A stretch of 64,000 nt of DNA from Achromobacter pulmonis (GTDB taxonomy: Bacteria; Pseudomonadota; Gammaproteobacteria; Burkholderiales; Burkholderiaceae_B), in NCBI RefSeq assembly GCF_902859765.1, contig NZ_CADIJV010000022.1:36182-100181 (forward strand), read 5' to 3'. Positions 39,195 through 48,400 of the stretch are shown piece by piece. Below the pieces are notes generated by a model. The model saw only the letters and a list, made by a program, of their open reading frames with translations. It made no database searches and had not been told where the DNA came from. The translations under genes were made by a program, and so were the position numbers. How positions within the stretch are numbered: the stretch's first letter is position 1; each line of letters begins with the position of its first letter.

Positions 39195-40127
39195 ATGAAC
39201 CGCATCAAGACCTACGGCATGGCCGAGCGCGCGGACTATTTCGATTTCGATATCCGCGCCCAGCAGGTGCGCGAGCCGCTGGAGCAGCCGCACCGGCACG
39301 AGTACTTCCAGATCCAGGTGAACCTGGAGGGCGACACGCGCCAGACCATCAGCGGCACCACGCGGCCGTTTCCGCGCGGCGGCGTGAGTTTCGTGCTGCC
39401 GTACCGGGTGCACCTGGTACCGCATCCGCCGGGCGCGCGTTACGTCATCATCAATTTCGCGCAGCGGTTCCTGTGGCCGGAACTGGCGGTGGACGCGCTG
39501 GACCTGGAAGACGTGCCGGTCTCGCAGGCGCCGGCCTTGGCGCCGTTCCTGTTCCAGGAGTACCTGGATTTCGAGCTGGACGCCGACGCGCTGGCCGAGG
39601 CAGAGGCGCTGATCGCGCGCCTGATGGAACAGAACCGGCGGCGCGGCTTCGGCTCGTCGACGGCGATCCGCGGGCTGCTGCTGCAGTTGATCGGACAGGT
39701 GTGCGGCCGCTACGAGGCCGACCTGCTGCACTTGGCGCGCCATCATGCCGGCAGCAGCCGGCGCGAGAGCGTGCGACGGGTGCTGGCGCATATCGGCGCG
39801 CGCCTGGGCGAGAACCTGACGCTGAACGACGCGGCGGCGGCGGCGTTCCTGTCGCCCAACTACCTGGCGCATCTGCTCAAGAAGGAAACCGGCAAGACCT
39901 TCACCGAGCTGGTGGCCGAGCGCCGCATGGCACTGGCGCGCGATCTGCTGGCGCACACGGCGCGCAGCGTGGCGCAGGTGGCGCATGCCGCCGGGTTCGC
40001 CGACGAGGCGTATTTCTCGCGCCGCTTCCGCCAGTTGGAAGGGGTCAGCCCGACCGGTTATCGCGAAGGCCTGCGCGGCACGGCGCCGCCGCCGCGAAAT
40101 ACGCGGAATCGTCCACGGATTGCGTAA
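39195..40127 (+). CDS. AraC-family regulator with cupin-like sensor domain
   Basis: A 310-residue regulator. Start MNRIKTYGMAERADYFDFDI follows a divergent region. Residues 1-140 are an AraC-type cupin (PHRHEYFQIQVNLEGDTRQT, GGVSFVLPYRVHLVPHPPGA). Residues 200-300 hold two helix-turn-helix motifs (LNDAAAAAFLSPNYLAHLLK, VAQVAHAAGFADEAYFSRRF) and the family end SPTGYRE. It may control the hydrolase gene 70 bases downstream. Confidence 0.88.
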   Translation: MNRIKTYGMAERADYFDFDIRAQQVREPLEQPHRHEYFQIQVNLEGDTRQTISGTTRPFPRGGVSFVLPYRVHLVPHPPGARYVIINFAQRFLWPELAVDALDLEDVPVSQAPALAPFLFQEYLDFELDADALAEAEALIARLMEQNRRRGFGSSTAIRGLLLQLIGQVCGRYEADLLHLARHHAGSSRRESVRRVLAHIGARLGENLTLNDAAAAAFLSPNYLAHLLKKETGKTFTELVAERRMALARDLLAHTARSVAQVAHAAGFADEAYFSRRFRQLEGVSPTGYREGLRGTAPPPRNTRNRPRIA

Positions 40128-40198
40128 TCGTCTCCAGGCGGGGCGGACGGCGCGGACCTAATCTGGCCGTGACCCTCGCAACGTTCAGGAGACCCGCG

Positions 40199-40906
40199 AT
40201 GACCCAAGCCGTCCAGACCCCATTCAGCGTGGCGCAGACCACCGTGCCGATTGCCGGCAGCGAGCTGCGCTTTCCGGTGCGCCGCATCTATTGCATCGGC
40301 CGCAACTACGCCGCCCACGCCATCGAGATGGGCTCGGACCCCACCCGCGAAGCGCCGTTCTTCTTCCAGAAGCCGACCGATGCGATCCAGGTGGTATTGC
40401 CGGACACGGTGACCGATCACCCCTATCCGCCGCTGACGCAGAACTACCACTACGAGGTGGAGCTGGTGGCGGCGCTGGCCCGGGGCGGGCGCGACATTCC
40501 GGTGGAACAGGCGCTCGATTGCGTCTATGGCTACGCGCTGGGGCTGGACATGACGCGGCGCGACCTGCAGCGCGGCATGGGCGACCAGAAAAAGCCGTGG
40601 GAGATCGGCAAGAGCTTCGATCATGCGGCGCCGATCGGCCCGATCCATCCGGTGGCCCAGACCGGCCACTACCGCGAAGGCAATATCTGGCTGGCGGTCA
40701 ATGGCGAACGCAAGCAGCAGGCGACGCTGTCGCACATGATCTGGTCGGTGGCCGAGCAGATCGCGCGGCTGTCGCAGGCCTTCGAGCTGTTCCCGGGCGA
40801 CCTGATCTATTCGGGCACGCCGGAGAACGTGGGGCCGGTGGTGCGCGGCGATGTGATCGTGGCGCACGTGGACGGCTTGCCGGAACTGAGCCTGCGCATT
40901 GTCTGA
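40199..40906 (+). CDS. Fumarylacetoacetate hydrolase-family protein
   Basis: A 235-residue FAH-fold hydrolase that cleaves carbon-carbon bonds in diketo acids. Motifs are YCIGRNYAAHAIEMG, FFFQKPTDAI, YHYEVELVAAL with the metal-binding Glu residues, YGYALGLDMTRRDLQ, and DLIYSGTPENVGPVVRGD. The sequence resembles fumarylpyruvate hydrolases of gentisate breakdown, but substrate cannot be fixed. An AGGAG site lies upstream. The divergence from AraC is not strict; both read rightward. Confidence 0.87.
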   Translation: MTQAVQTPFSVAQTTVPIAGSELRFPVRRIYCIGRNYAAHAIEMGSDPTREAPFFFQKPTDAIQVVLPDTVTDHPYPPLTQNYHYEVELVAALARGGRDIPVEQALDCVYGYALGLDMTRRDLQRGMGDQKKPWEIGKSFDHAAPIGPIHPVAQTGHYREGNIWLAVNGERKQQATLSHMIWSVAEQIARLSQAFELFPGDLIYSGTPENVGPVVRGDVIVAHVDGLPELSLRIV

Positions 40907-41032
40907 GACGCGTGGCGGTCCGGCATATGCCGGCCGCTGCGCCACGCGGCGGCGCGGCGGCCGGGCCCGCGCGGATCTGAGAGTAAGATTTATGCCATAA
41001 CAAACAGCCCCATGTGGCAGGAGCAGTGCAAG

Positions 41033-41905
41033 ATGGCAAAAATCGGTATGGTGGGTATCGGCCTGATGGGCCATGGCATCGCCAGCAACCTGGTCAAGCA
41101 CGGTCATACGCTGACCGTGCTGGAACATCCGGGCAACCAGCCCCTGGATGCGCTCAAGGCGGCAGGCGCCACCAGTTGCGCGGATGGCGCGACGCTGGCG
41201 GCGCAGTCGGATGTGATCATCCTGTGCGTCACGGGCAGTCCGCAGGTCGAGGCGGTGCTGCTGTCGCCCGGCGGCGTGCTTGAAGGCCTGCGCCCCGGTA
41301 CGGTGATCATCGATTGCTCGACCGCCATCCCCTCTTCGACCGCCAAGGTGGCCGAGGCGGTCATCGAGAAAGGCGGCCGATTCCTCGATGCCCCCATGAC
41401 CCGCACGCCGAAGGAAGCCGCCGAAGGCCGGCTCAATCTGCTGGTAGGCGGCGATGCCGCGCTGTTCGAAGAATGCCGGCCGATCCTGGCATGCTTTGCC
41501 GAGAACATCGCGCACGCCGGTCCGGTGGGCGCGGGCCACCGCATGAAGCTGCTGCACAACTATGTGTCGCTGGGCGCCATCGCGCTGCTGGCCGAGGCGG
41601 CCGCCTGCGCGCTGCGCGCCGACATCGACCCGGCGGTGTTCGCCGAAGTGCTGACCAAGGGCGGCGGCGGCGGCGTGGCGCTGGAGCGCCTCAAGCCTTA
41701 CCTGCTGGAGCAGGACCCGTCGTCGCTGCGCTTTTTCATGTCGAACGCGCAGAAGGACCTGTCCTACTACAACACCATGGCGGCCGAGACCGGCGCGGTG
41801 CGCGAGATCGGCGCCGCGGTGCTGCACACCTATGACCAGGCGGTCAGCCAGGGCGGCGGCGAGCGCTACGTGCCCGAACTGGTGTCGCTGCTGAAGGACC
41901 GCTGA
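41033..41905 (+). CDS. Beta-hydroxyacid dehydrogenase (3-hydroxyisobutyrate dehydrogenase family)
   Basis: A 290-residue NAD(P)-dependent dehydrogenase. The start MAKIGMVGIGLMGHGIASNL gives the Rossmann GxGxxG at the very N-terminus. DCSTAIPSSTAKVAE and DAPMTRTPKEAAEGRLNLLV are the substrate loop motifs; GAGHRMKLLHNYVSLG carries the catalytic Lys. The DAPMTRT loop differs slightly from the usual DAPVSGG, which suggests an unusual substrate. Seven codons upstream is another Met. Confidence 0.85.
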   Translation: MAKIGMVGIGLMGHGIASNLVKHGHTLTVLEHPGNQPLDALKAAGATSCADGATLAAQSDVIILCVTGSPQVEAVLLSPGGVLEGLRPGTVIIDCSTAIPSSTAKVAEAVIEKGGRFLDAPMTRTPKEAAEGRLNLLVGGDAALFEECRPILACFAENIAHAGPVGAGHRMKLLHNYVSLGAIALLAEAAACALRADIDPAVFAEVLTKGGGGGVALERLKPYLLEQDPSSLRFFMSNAQKDLSYYNTMAAETGAVREIGAAVLHTYDQAVSQGGGERYVPELVSLLKDR

Positions 41906-41924
41906 ACCGGAGGGCGGCGCAGGT

Positions 41925-43196
41925 TCAGCGCCCGCCCGCCGCCATCGCCGGCACGGCGCGCAAGGCGCCGCGCCGCGGCAATTGCATCGAGATGGCCGCG
42001 GCCAGCAATAGCAGGGCGCCGGCCGCGCCGAACGCCACCCAATGGGTATGGAAGGTCTCGTAGGCCCAGCCGCCCAACCACGAACTGATCATGCCACCAA
42101 TCTGGTGGCCCAGGTAGGTCAGCCCGTACAGCACCCCCACCAGGCGCACGCCGTAGACGTCGGCCAGGATGGCGGACGACAGCGCGATGCTGCCGGCCCA
42201 GACCACGCCGCCGATGGTAGCCGCGGCATACAGTTCCCAGTGCGCGCCCACCATGACCAGCGCGAAAAAGCCCAACCCGCGCACCAGGTAGATGACGGCC
42301 AGGATGTTGCGGCGCTCGACCTGGTCCGACATGCGCCCCAGCACCAGCGTGCTGAAGATCGCCACCAGGCCGATCAGGCCGATGCCCAGCGAACTGGTGG
42401 TGGCGTCGAAGCCGTGGTCCATCAGCATGGGCATGCCATGCGTGCCCAGCAGGTTCATGCTGAAACCACAGGCGAACAGACCCAGCGCCACCTGCCAGAA
42501 CGGCAGCGTGCGCACGGCGTCCTGGACGCGCGGCACGGGCCCCTTGGCGGCGGGCCGCGCACTGGATTTCTTTTCAATGATCTGGTGCGGCAGCAGGTCG
42601 GTATGCTCGGGGGCCTGGTCGCGCATCACGAACAGCGCCACCGGCACCGTCAGCAGCGCGAACAGCGCCGCGAAGGCCAGCAGGGTTTCCCGCCAGCCGA
42701 CGGCGCTGATGACGAACGTGAGCGTAGGCGTCATCAGCGCGATGCCGGCCATGGAACCGGTGGACAGGAAGAACAGCGCCATGCCGCGCTGGCGCGTGAA
42801 CCAGCGGCTGATGACGGGGGTCAGCGCCACCGGGCTGGTGAAGGCCAGGCCGATCGACAGGGCCACGCCAAAGGCCAGCAGGAACTCGATGGGGCCGCGC
42901 GCGAATACCGTCCAGATCGACGAAGCCACCACGATGGCGGTGCCGGCGAGCAAGACGAATCGGGTGCCGCGGGTGCTGACGAGATAGCCGGCCAGCGGCA
43001 TGCCCAGGCCGTAGCAGAGCATGCCGACCGCGACGATGCTCGACAGCAGGCTGCGCGAGAAACCCAGGCCCTCCGCCATGGGCAGGAAGAACGGGCCGAT
43101 GCCCATGCGCAGCCCCACGGTGAGCAGGGTCAATACGGTGGCGGCGCCGACGATGTTCCAGCCGAAATACCAGCCGCCCGATACTTGCTTCTCCAC
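41925..43196 (-). CDS. MFS transporter
   Basis: A major facilitator with twelve predicted membrane helices, about 423 residues from the GTG at 43196. That start has GGGAGAGG four bases upstream; an in-frame ATG at 43247 would add 17 basic residues and has no clear site. GWYFGWNIVGAATVLTLLTV opens helix 1 and GRMSDQVERRNILAVIYLVR is the central loop motif. It resembles oxalate/formate or monocarboxylate antiporters. Divergent from none; it lies between catabolic genes. Confidence 0.85.
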   Translation of the reverse strand: MEKQVSGGWYFGWNIVGAATVLTLLTVGLRMGIGPFFLPMAEGLGFSRSLLSSIVAVGMLCYGLGMPLAGYLVSTRGTRFVLLAGTAIVVASSIWTVFARGPIEFLLAFGVALSIGLAFTSPVALTPVISRWFTRQRGMALFFLSTGSMAGIALMTPTLTFVISAVGWRETLLAFAALFALLTVPVALFVMRDQAPEHTDLLPHQIIEKKSSARPAAKGPVPRVQDAVRTLPFWQVALGLFACGFSMNLLGTHGMPMLMDHGFDATTSSLGIGLIGLVAIFSTLVLGRMSDQVERRNILAVIYLVRGLGFFALVMVGAHWELYAAATIGGVVWAGSIALSSAILADVYGVRLVGVLYGLTYLGHQIGGMISSWLGGWAYETFHTHWVAFGAAGALLLLAAAISMQLPRRGALRAVPAMAAGGR

Positions 43197-43370
43197 TTGC
43201 CTCTCCCTATGTCTTGTTATCGCGCTGGCGCGCTTCGTTAAGGACATCGCGGGAACGCGAGGAGACGGAAGCCGGCCGGCGGAGGCGCCATATTACTCCC
43301 GGCGATATCCGGGCGGCGCGGCGCTCCGGACGCGCGCCGGCCCCATGTCCGGCGGCGGCGCGCGCGGGGG

Positions 43371-44027
43371 TCAGCCGGCCTGTTGCAGGAACGCCTGCAG
43401 GGCCGGCACGGTGTTGAGCACATGCTGGCGCATGGCCGCTTCGCTGCGGTCCGGATCGCCGGTGAGCAGCGCGTCGATCAGTTCCTGGTGCGATTCGCGC
43501 ACCCGCAGCACGCGGCCAGGCTGGGCGGCCCACAACCGCATATAGGGCTCGACCACCGAGTGCAGTTCGGAGATCTGGCGCAACAGGCGGGGCTGTTGGC
43601 AGAAACTGCAGAGGTATTCGTGGAAATCGCGGTGGGCGCTGGTCCAGTCCAGGTAGTCGCCCAGGCCATGCTCCAATTGATCCAGCATGCTGGCCAGGCG
43701 GCGGATGTGCTCGGCGCTCATGTGGGGCACGGCGTTGCGCACCGCCAGCCCTTCGAGCACCGAGCGCATCTCGAAGACTTCGCGCATTTCCTGCTGGTTC
43801 AGGCCGCGCACCACGGCGCCGCGATTGGCGCGGATCTCGACCAGGCCTTCGGACGCCAGGCGGCGCAGCGCGCCGCGCACCGGCATGCGGCTGGTGCCGA
43901 TTTCGCTGGCGATGACTTCGGGCACCAGGCGGTGGCCGGGCGGGTAGTTGCCCAGCCGGATCTCGCGCTGCAAATGCTGGTATGCCTCTTCTTCCGCGCT
44001 GACGGCTGTCTTCTGATACTGCAGCAT
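43371..44027 (-). CDS. GntR/FCD-type transcription regulator
   Basis: A 218-residue regulator. The start MLQYQKTAVSAEEEAYQHLQ is preferred over a Met at 44093 that lies in the operator. The winged helix reads IRLGNYPPGHRLVPEVIASE and GTSRMPVRGALRRLASEGLV. The FCD sensor domain (residues 85-210) has helices with the metal ligands expected in DFHEYLCS and VRESHQELIDALL. It is divergent from the Bug receptor gene and probably controls it. Confidence 0.87.
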   Translation of the reverse strand: MLQYQKTAVSAEEEAYQHLQREIRLGNYPPGHRLVPEVIASEIGTSRMPVRGALRRLASEGLVEIRANRGAVVRGLNQQEMREVFEMRSVLEGLAVRNAVPHMSAEHIRRLASMLDQLEHGLGDYLDWTSAHRDFHEYLCSFCQQPRLLRQISELHSVVEPYMRLWAAQPGRVLRVRESHQELIDALLTGDPDRSEAAMRQHVLNTVPALQAFLQQAG

Positions 44028-44082
44028 TCTCGTCCCCGGGGTTTCAAAGCCGCCATGATAGATAAATGTAAAAATAACACAA

Positions 44083-44094
44083 ATTGGATCCAAT
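44083..44094. promoter_or_regulatory. Probable GntR operator
   Basis: A perfect 12-bp palindrome, ATTGGATCCAAT, lies between the GntR and Bug starts in an AT-rich stretch. It fits the TTGxxxxCAA form bound by many FCD regulators. A second GATCCAT half follows. Confidence 0.65.
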
Positions 44095-44274
44095 GATCCA
44101 TGGATGCAAACACCAATAGCCGCGCCGGCCCCGCTCGCGTCAAATCCAAGACTGACGCGCCGGCCGTGCGCGTCGGCTGGCCTGGCAACGGGCGATAGAC
44201 CCGCCCGGCGCCACCGCCTTCACGACACAACGCCTCGACGCACCGCGTCGATACAACGCATTCAAGGGGAATCC

Positions 44275-45249
44275 ATGCCTATCCGCTTCATCCGCGCCCT
44301 GGCCGGCGCCGCCACCCTGGCCTTCGCCGCCCAGGCCGGCGCCCAGACCACCGATTGGCCGCAGCATCCGGTGCGCATCGTCGTGCCGTTCCAGGCCGGC
44401 TCGGCCACCGACCTGATTTCACGCCAGTTGGGCGCCGCCCTGTCGACCGAACTGGGCCAGCCCTTCGTGATCGAAGCCCGTCCCGGCGCCGCCGCCGCGA
44501 TTGGCAGCGCCTCGGTGGCGCGCTCGGCGCCCGACGGCTATACGCTGCTGATGGGCGGCCCGGCCGCCATCGTCACCAACCGCTTCCTGCAAAAGCGCCT
44601 GGCCTATGACCCCGATGCCTTCGAGCTGGTGTCGCTGGTGGCGTACACGCCCAACATCCTGCTGTCCAATCCGAAGGAGCCGTTCAAGACCCTGCCCGAG
44701 ATGATCGCCTACGCCCGCGCCAATCCGGGCAAGCTGACCTATGCCTCGTTCGGCACGGGCACCACCTCGCACATGGCCGGCGAAATGCTCAAGGCAGTGG
44801 CCGGCATCGACATCCTGCACGTGCCCTACAAGGGCGCCGGCGAAGCCATCCCCGCGCTGCTGAGCGGCCAGGTGTCGATGTACTTCGACACCATCATGAC
44901 CGGCCTGCCGCAGGTCAAGAGCGGCACGCTGGTGGCGTTGGGCATGTCCAATTCGCAGCGCTCGGCGCTGGCGCCGGACATCCCCACCATCGCCGAGCAG
45001 GGCTACGCCGGCTATGACATCGCCCCCTGGTACGGTCTGGTGGCGCCGCAAGGCACGCCCGCGCCGATCCTGGACAAGCTCAACCGCGCCGTCAACAAGG
45101 TGCTGGCCGATCCGGCGCTGCGCGGTAAGCTGGCCGAAGCCGGCGCCGAACCGCGTGGCGGCAGCCGCGAGGAATTCACCGCCTTCATCAAGGCCGAGAT
45201 CCCGCGCACCAAGCGCCTGATCGACCAGGCCGGCATCACCCCGCAGTAA
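44275..45249 (+). CDS. Bug-family periplasmic solute receptor
   Basis: A 324-residue tripartite tricarboxylate receptor. A signal peptide spans MPIRFIRALAGAATLAFAAQ to the AGAQ cleavage region. The mature start WPQHPVRIVVPFQAGSATDL is the classic Bug opening. YASFGTGTTSHMAGEMLKAV, HVPYKGAGEAIPALLSGQVS and APDIPTIAEQGYAGYDIAPW are conserved. Bug proteins are greatly expanded in Bordetella. A gamma-glutamyltransferase gene follows 26 bases later, so both may be cotranscribed. Confidence 0.92.
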   Translation: MPIRFIRALAGAATLAFAAQAGAQTTDWPQHPVRIVVPFQAGSATDLISRQLGAALSTELGQPFVIEARPGAAAAIGSASVARSAPDGYTLLMGGPAAIVTNRFLQKRLAYDPDAFELVSLVAYTPNILLSNPKEPFKTLPEMIAYARANPGKLTYASFGTGTTSHMAGEMLKAVAGIDILHVPYKGAGEAIPALLSGQVSMYFDTIMTGLPQVKSGTLVALGMSNSQRSALAPDIPTIAEQGYAGYDIAPWYGLVAPQGTPAPILDKLNRAVNKVLADPALRGKLAEAGAEPRGGSREEFTAFIKAEIPRTKRLIDQAGITPQ

Positions 45250-45275
45250 TTTTCCTACAGAGTCCAGACGCCACC

Positions 45276-46871
45276 ATGTCTTCCCCCTTCGATTGGTCTT
45301 TTCCGTACGCTTCCCGAAAAATGCCGGTGCTGGCCGCCAACGCGGTCGCCACCAGCCAGCCGCTGGCGGCCCAGGCCGGGCTGCGCATGCTGCTGGCCGG
45401 CGGCAATGCCGTGGACAGCGCCATCGCCACCGCCATCGCGCTGACCGTGGTCGAGCCCGTGATGAACGGCATCGGCGGCGACATGTTCGCGCTGGTGTGG
45501 CACGAAGGGCGGTTGCATGGCCTGAACTCCAGCGGCTGCTCGCCGGCGGCGTGGACGCCGGACTACTTCGCCGGCCGCGAGGCCATGCCGGGCACGGGCT
45601 GGGGCACGGTCACCGTGCCGGGTCAGGTGGCGGGCTGGAAGGCGCTGTCCGAACGCTTCGGCAAGCTGCCATTCGCCAAGTTGTTCGAGCCGGCCATCGC
45701 CTATGCCGAGGAAGGCTTCGCGGTCAGCCCGACGATCGCGCGCCAGTGGGCCACCCAGGCGCCCAAGCTGGCGCAGGAGCCGGGCTTCGCCGAAGCCTTC
45801 CTGCCGCAGGGCCGGGCGCCGCAGGCGGGAGAATGGTGGCGCTTTCCGGCGCAGGCGCGCACCTTGCGCGAGATCGCCGAAAGCGGCGGCGACAGCTTCT
45901 ATCGCGGCGCGCTGGCCGGCCGGATCGCGGACTTCGCGGCGCGCACTGGCGGCGCCCTGAGCGCGGCCGACCTGGCCGAGCACCGGCCCGAGTGGGTCGC
46001 GCCGATCTCGCAGTCGTTCCGCGGCTACGAACTGCATGAAATTCCGCCCAGCGGCCAGGGTATCTCGGCCCTGATGGCGCTGGGCATGCTGGAACAATTC
46101 GACCTGGAAGCGATGGGCCGCGACAGCGCCGATTACTACCACGTCAGCATCGAGGCCATGAAACTGGCCTTCGCCGATCTGCACCACCATGTGGCCGACC
46201 CGCGCCACATGCGCACCGATGCCCGCGCCCTGCTCGACCCGGCCTACCTGGCCGAGCGCGCAAGGCAGATCTCGATGGATCGCGCCGCGGTGCCGGTGGC
46301 CGGCACGCCCGCGACCGGCGGCACGGTCTACCTGACTGCCGCCGACGCGGGCGGCACCATGGTGTCGTTCATCCAGTCCAACTACCACGGCTTCGGCTCG
46401 GGCGTGGTGGTGCCGGATACCGGCATCAGCCTGCACAATCGCGGCCTGAACTTCGTGCTGACGCCCGGCCATGTCAATCAGGTGGCGCCGCGCAAGAAGC
46501 CGATGCACACCATCATCCCGGCTTTCGTCACCCGCGCAGGCGCGCCGGTGATGTCGTTCGGCGTAATGGGCGGCTCGATGCAGGCCCAGGGCCATCTGCA
46601 GATGATGACGCGGCTGGCGGCCTTCGGCCAGAATCCGCAGGCCATGAGCGATGCGCCGCGCTTCCGGGTGGAAAAAGGCCCGGTGGTCAACGTCGAATCG
46701 CACCTGCCCGCCGACGTGGTCGACACGCTGCGCCAGCGCGGCCACAACGTGGCGGTGGCGCCGGCCGACAGCCTGGAGTTCGGTTCGGCGCAACTGATCG
46801 CCCGGCTGCCGCACGGCGGCTATGTAGCCGCGTCCGATTCCCGGCGCGACGGCCAGGCGGTCGGATTCTAG
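45276..46871 (+). CDS. Gamma-glutamyltransferase family protein
   Basis: A 531-residue N-terminal nucleophile hydrolase. It opens MPVLAANAVATSQPLAAQAG after a short leader and lacks a signal peptide. AGGNAVDSAIATAIALTVVEPV and NGIGGDMFALVW are the large-subunit motifs, read in two parts. Self-cleavage should occur before Thr350 in ATGGTVYLTAAD. The small subunit holds SNYHGFGSGVVVPDTGI and FGVMGGSMQAQGHLQ. It may act on an amide or peptide taken up with the Bug receptor. Confidence 0.9.
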   Translation: MSSPFDWSFPYASRKMPVLAANAVATSQPLAAQAGLRMLLAGGNAVDSAIATAIALTVVEPVMNGIGGDMFALVWHEGRLHGLNSSGCSPAAWTPDYFAGREAMPGTGWGTVTVPGQVAGWKALSERFGKLPFAKLFEPAIAYAEEGFAVSPTIARQWATQAPKLAQEPGFAEAFLPQGRAPQAGEWWRFPAQARTLREIAESGGDSFYRGALAGRIADFAARTGGALSAADLAEHRPEWVAPISQSFRGYELHEIPPSGQGISALMALGMLEQFDLEAMGRDSADYYHVSIEAMKLAFADLHHHVADPRHMRTDARALLDPAYLAERARQISMDRAAVPVAGTPATGGTVYLTAADAGGTMVSFIQSNYHGFGSGVVVPDTGISLHNRGLNFVLTPGHVNQVAPRKKPMHTIIPAFVTRAGAPVMSFGVMGGSMQAQGHLQMMTRLAAFGQNPQAMSDAPRFRVEKGPVVNVESHLPADVVDTLRQRGHNVAVAPADSLEFGSAQLIARLPHGGYVAASDSRRDGQAVGF

Positions 46872-46885
46872 GGCAGACAGGCCAC

Positions 46886-46904
46886 GGCGGCGGAAAACGC
46901 CGCC
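46886..46904. terminator. Hairpin between glutamyltransferase and protease genes
   Basis: GGCGGCG and CGCCGCC form a 7-bp stem with a GAAAA loop 15 bases after the stop. No T run follows; termination is possible. Confidence 0.4.
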
Positions 46905-46979
46905 GGAAAGGGGCTTGATCGGTCATATGGGCGATGCGCGGCGCGGCGATACTGCGGCGCAGACTCAGCAAGGCCCCTC

Positions 46980-48311
46980 ATGAACCGAATCCTGTCCGCC
47001 GCGGCGCTGGCCGTCGCCGCCCTCTTCACTGCCCCCAGCGCCACGGCCGCATTGCCCATGGCGGTGGACGGCCAGCCCCTGCCCTCGCTGGCGCCGATGC
47101 TCGAACGCGTGACGCCGGCGGTGGTGAACATTTCCGCCCAGGGCGACGGCGGCCAGGCGTCGGCCTTCGGCCAGGCCCGCGGCGGCGGGCGCCAGAGCAT
47201 CGGCTCGGGCGTGATCGTCGACGCGGCCCAGGGCAACATCCTGACCAATCACCACGTGGTGCGCGGCGCCACGTCCATCCGCGTGTCGCTGCAGGACGGC
47301 CGCAGCTTCACCGCCACCGTGGTCGGCAGCGATCCGGACACCGACCTGGCGGTGCTGCGCATTCCGCCCGACAAACTGCACGCCCTGACCCTGTCCGATT
47401 CCAGCGACCTGCGGGTGGGCGATTTCGTGGTGGCCATCGGCGATCCCTACGGCCTGGGCCAGTCGGCCTCGTCCGGCATCGTGTCGGCGCTGGAGCGGTC
47501 CAGCCTGCGCGCCGCCGGCTACCAGAATTTCATCCAGACCGACGCCTCCATCAACCCCGGCAACTCGGGCGGCGCGCTGGTCAACCTGAACGGCGAACTG
47601 GTCGGCATCAACACCATGATCTATACGCCGTCGGGCGGCAACGTCGGCATCGGTTTCGCGATTCCGTCGAACCTGGCGGGCGAGGTCATGCGCCAATTGC
47701 TGCAGCACGGCCAGGTGCAGCGCGGCGGCCTGGGGCTGGACACCATCGACATCACGCCGCGCAATGCGCGTCAGCTGGGCCTGGCGCCGAACGCCAGCGG
47801 CGTGGTGGTGGCGCGGGTGGCGGATGGTTCGCCGGCGCAACAGGCCGGGGTGCAGGCGCGCGACCGGGTGCTGGCGCTGGACGGCAAGCCCATCGGCAGC
47901 AGCGCCCAGTTGCGCAACGCCGAGGGCCTGTTGCCGGTGGGCCAGCAGGTGCGGCTGACGCTGTCGCGCAACGGCCAGCGCAGCGACGTCACGCTGCGGA
48001 TCGAACCGGAACGCAACGAGCGGCTGCACGGCGGCTCGCTCGATGCGCGCCTGAACGGCGTGGAATTCACCGAGATCGGCCGCGAACAGCGCCTGAAGGG
48101 CAACGATGGCGTGGCGGTCAGCGCCACTTACCCCGAGCGCGGGCCGGTGGCGGCGCGGATGCAGCGCGGCGACGTCGTCATCGGCGTCAACCGGCGCCCG
48201 GTCAGCCGGCTGGCCGATCTGCGCGCCCTGCTGGCCGGCGCCACGCCAGGGCAACCGCTGCTGCTGACGCTGGTGCGCGGACGGGCGATGTATACCTTGC
48301 AGATCCAATAG
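46980..48311 (+). CDS. degQ: DegQ/DegP-type periplasmic serine protease
   Basis: A 443-residue trypsin-like protease with two PDZ domains. A signal peptide spans MNRILSAAALAVAALFTAPS and the following residues. The triad is His92 (TNHHVV), Asp122 (TDLAVL) and Ser196 (NPGNSGGAL). PDZ1 includes VARVADGSPAQQAGVQARDR; PDZ2 includes SATYPERGPVAARMQRGDVV. It degrades or refolds damaged envelope proteins. The Q-linker is short, closer to DegQ or DegS than DegP. Seen as a separate gene. Confidence 0.92.
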   Translation: MNRILSAAALAVAALFTAPSATAALPMAVDGQPLPSLAPMLERVTPAVVNISAQGDGGQASAFGQARGGGRQSIGSGVIVDAAQGNILTNHHVVRGATSIRVSLQDGRSFTATVVGSDPDTDLAVLRIPPDKLHALTLSDSSDLRVGDFVVAIGDPYGLGQSASSGIVSALERSSLRAAGYQNFIQTDASINPGNSGGALVNLNGELVGINTMIYTPSGGNVGIGFAIPSNLAGEVMRQLLQHGQVQRGGLGLDTIDITPRNARQLGLAPNASGVVVARVADGSPAQQAGVQARDRVLALDGKPIGSSAQLRNAEGLLPVGQQVRLTLSRNGQRSDVTLRIEPERNERLHGGSLDARLNGVEFTEIGREQRLKGNDGVAVSATYPERGPVAARMQRGDVVIGVNRRPVSRLADLRALLAGATPGQPLLLTLVRGRAMYTLQIQ

Positions 48312-48400
48312 GCGCCGCGCGGCGGCGCGGCGGGGCCGGCCCTGGCGGGCGCCGAACCGGCGATAATGCTTCCCGCCCCGGTTTCTCGTCATCGCCGCTC

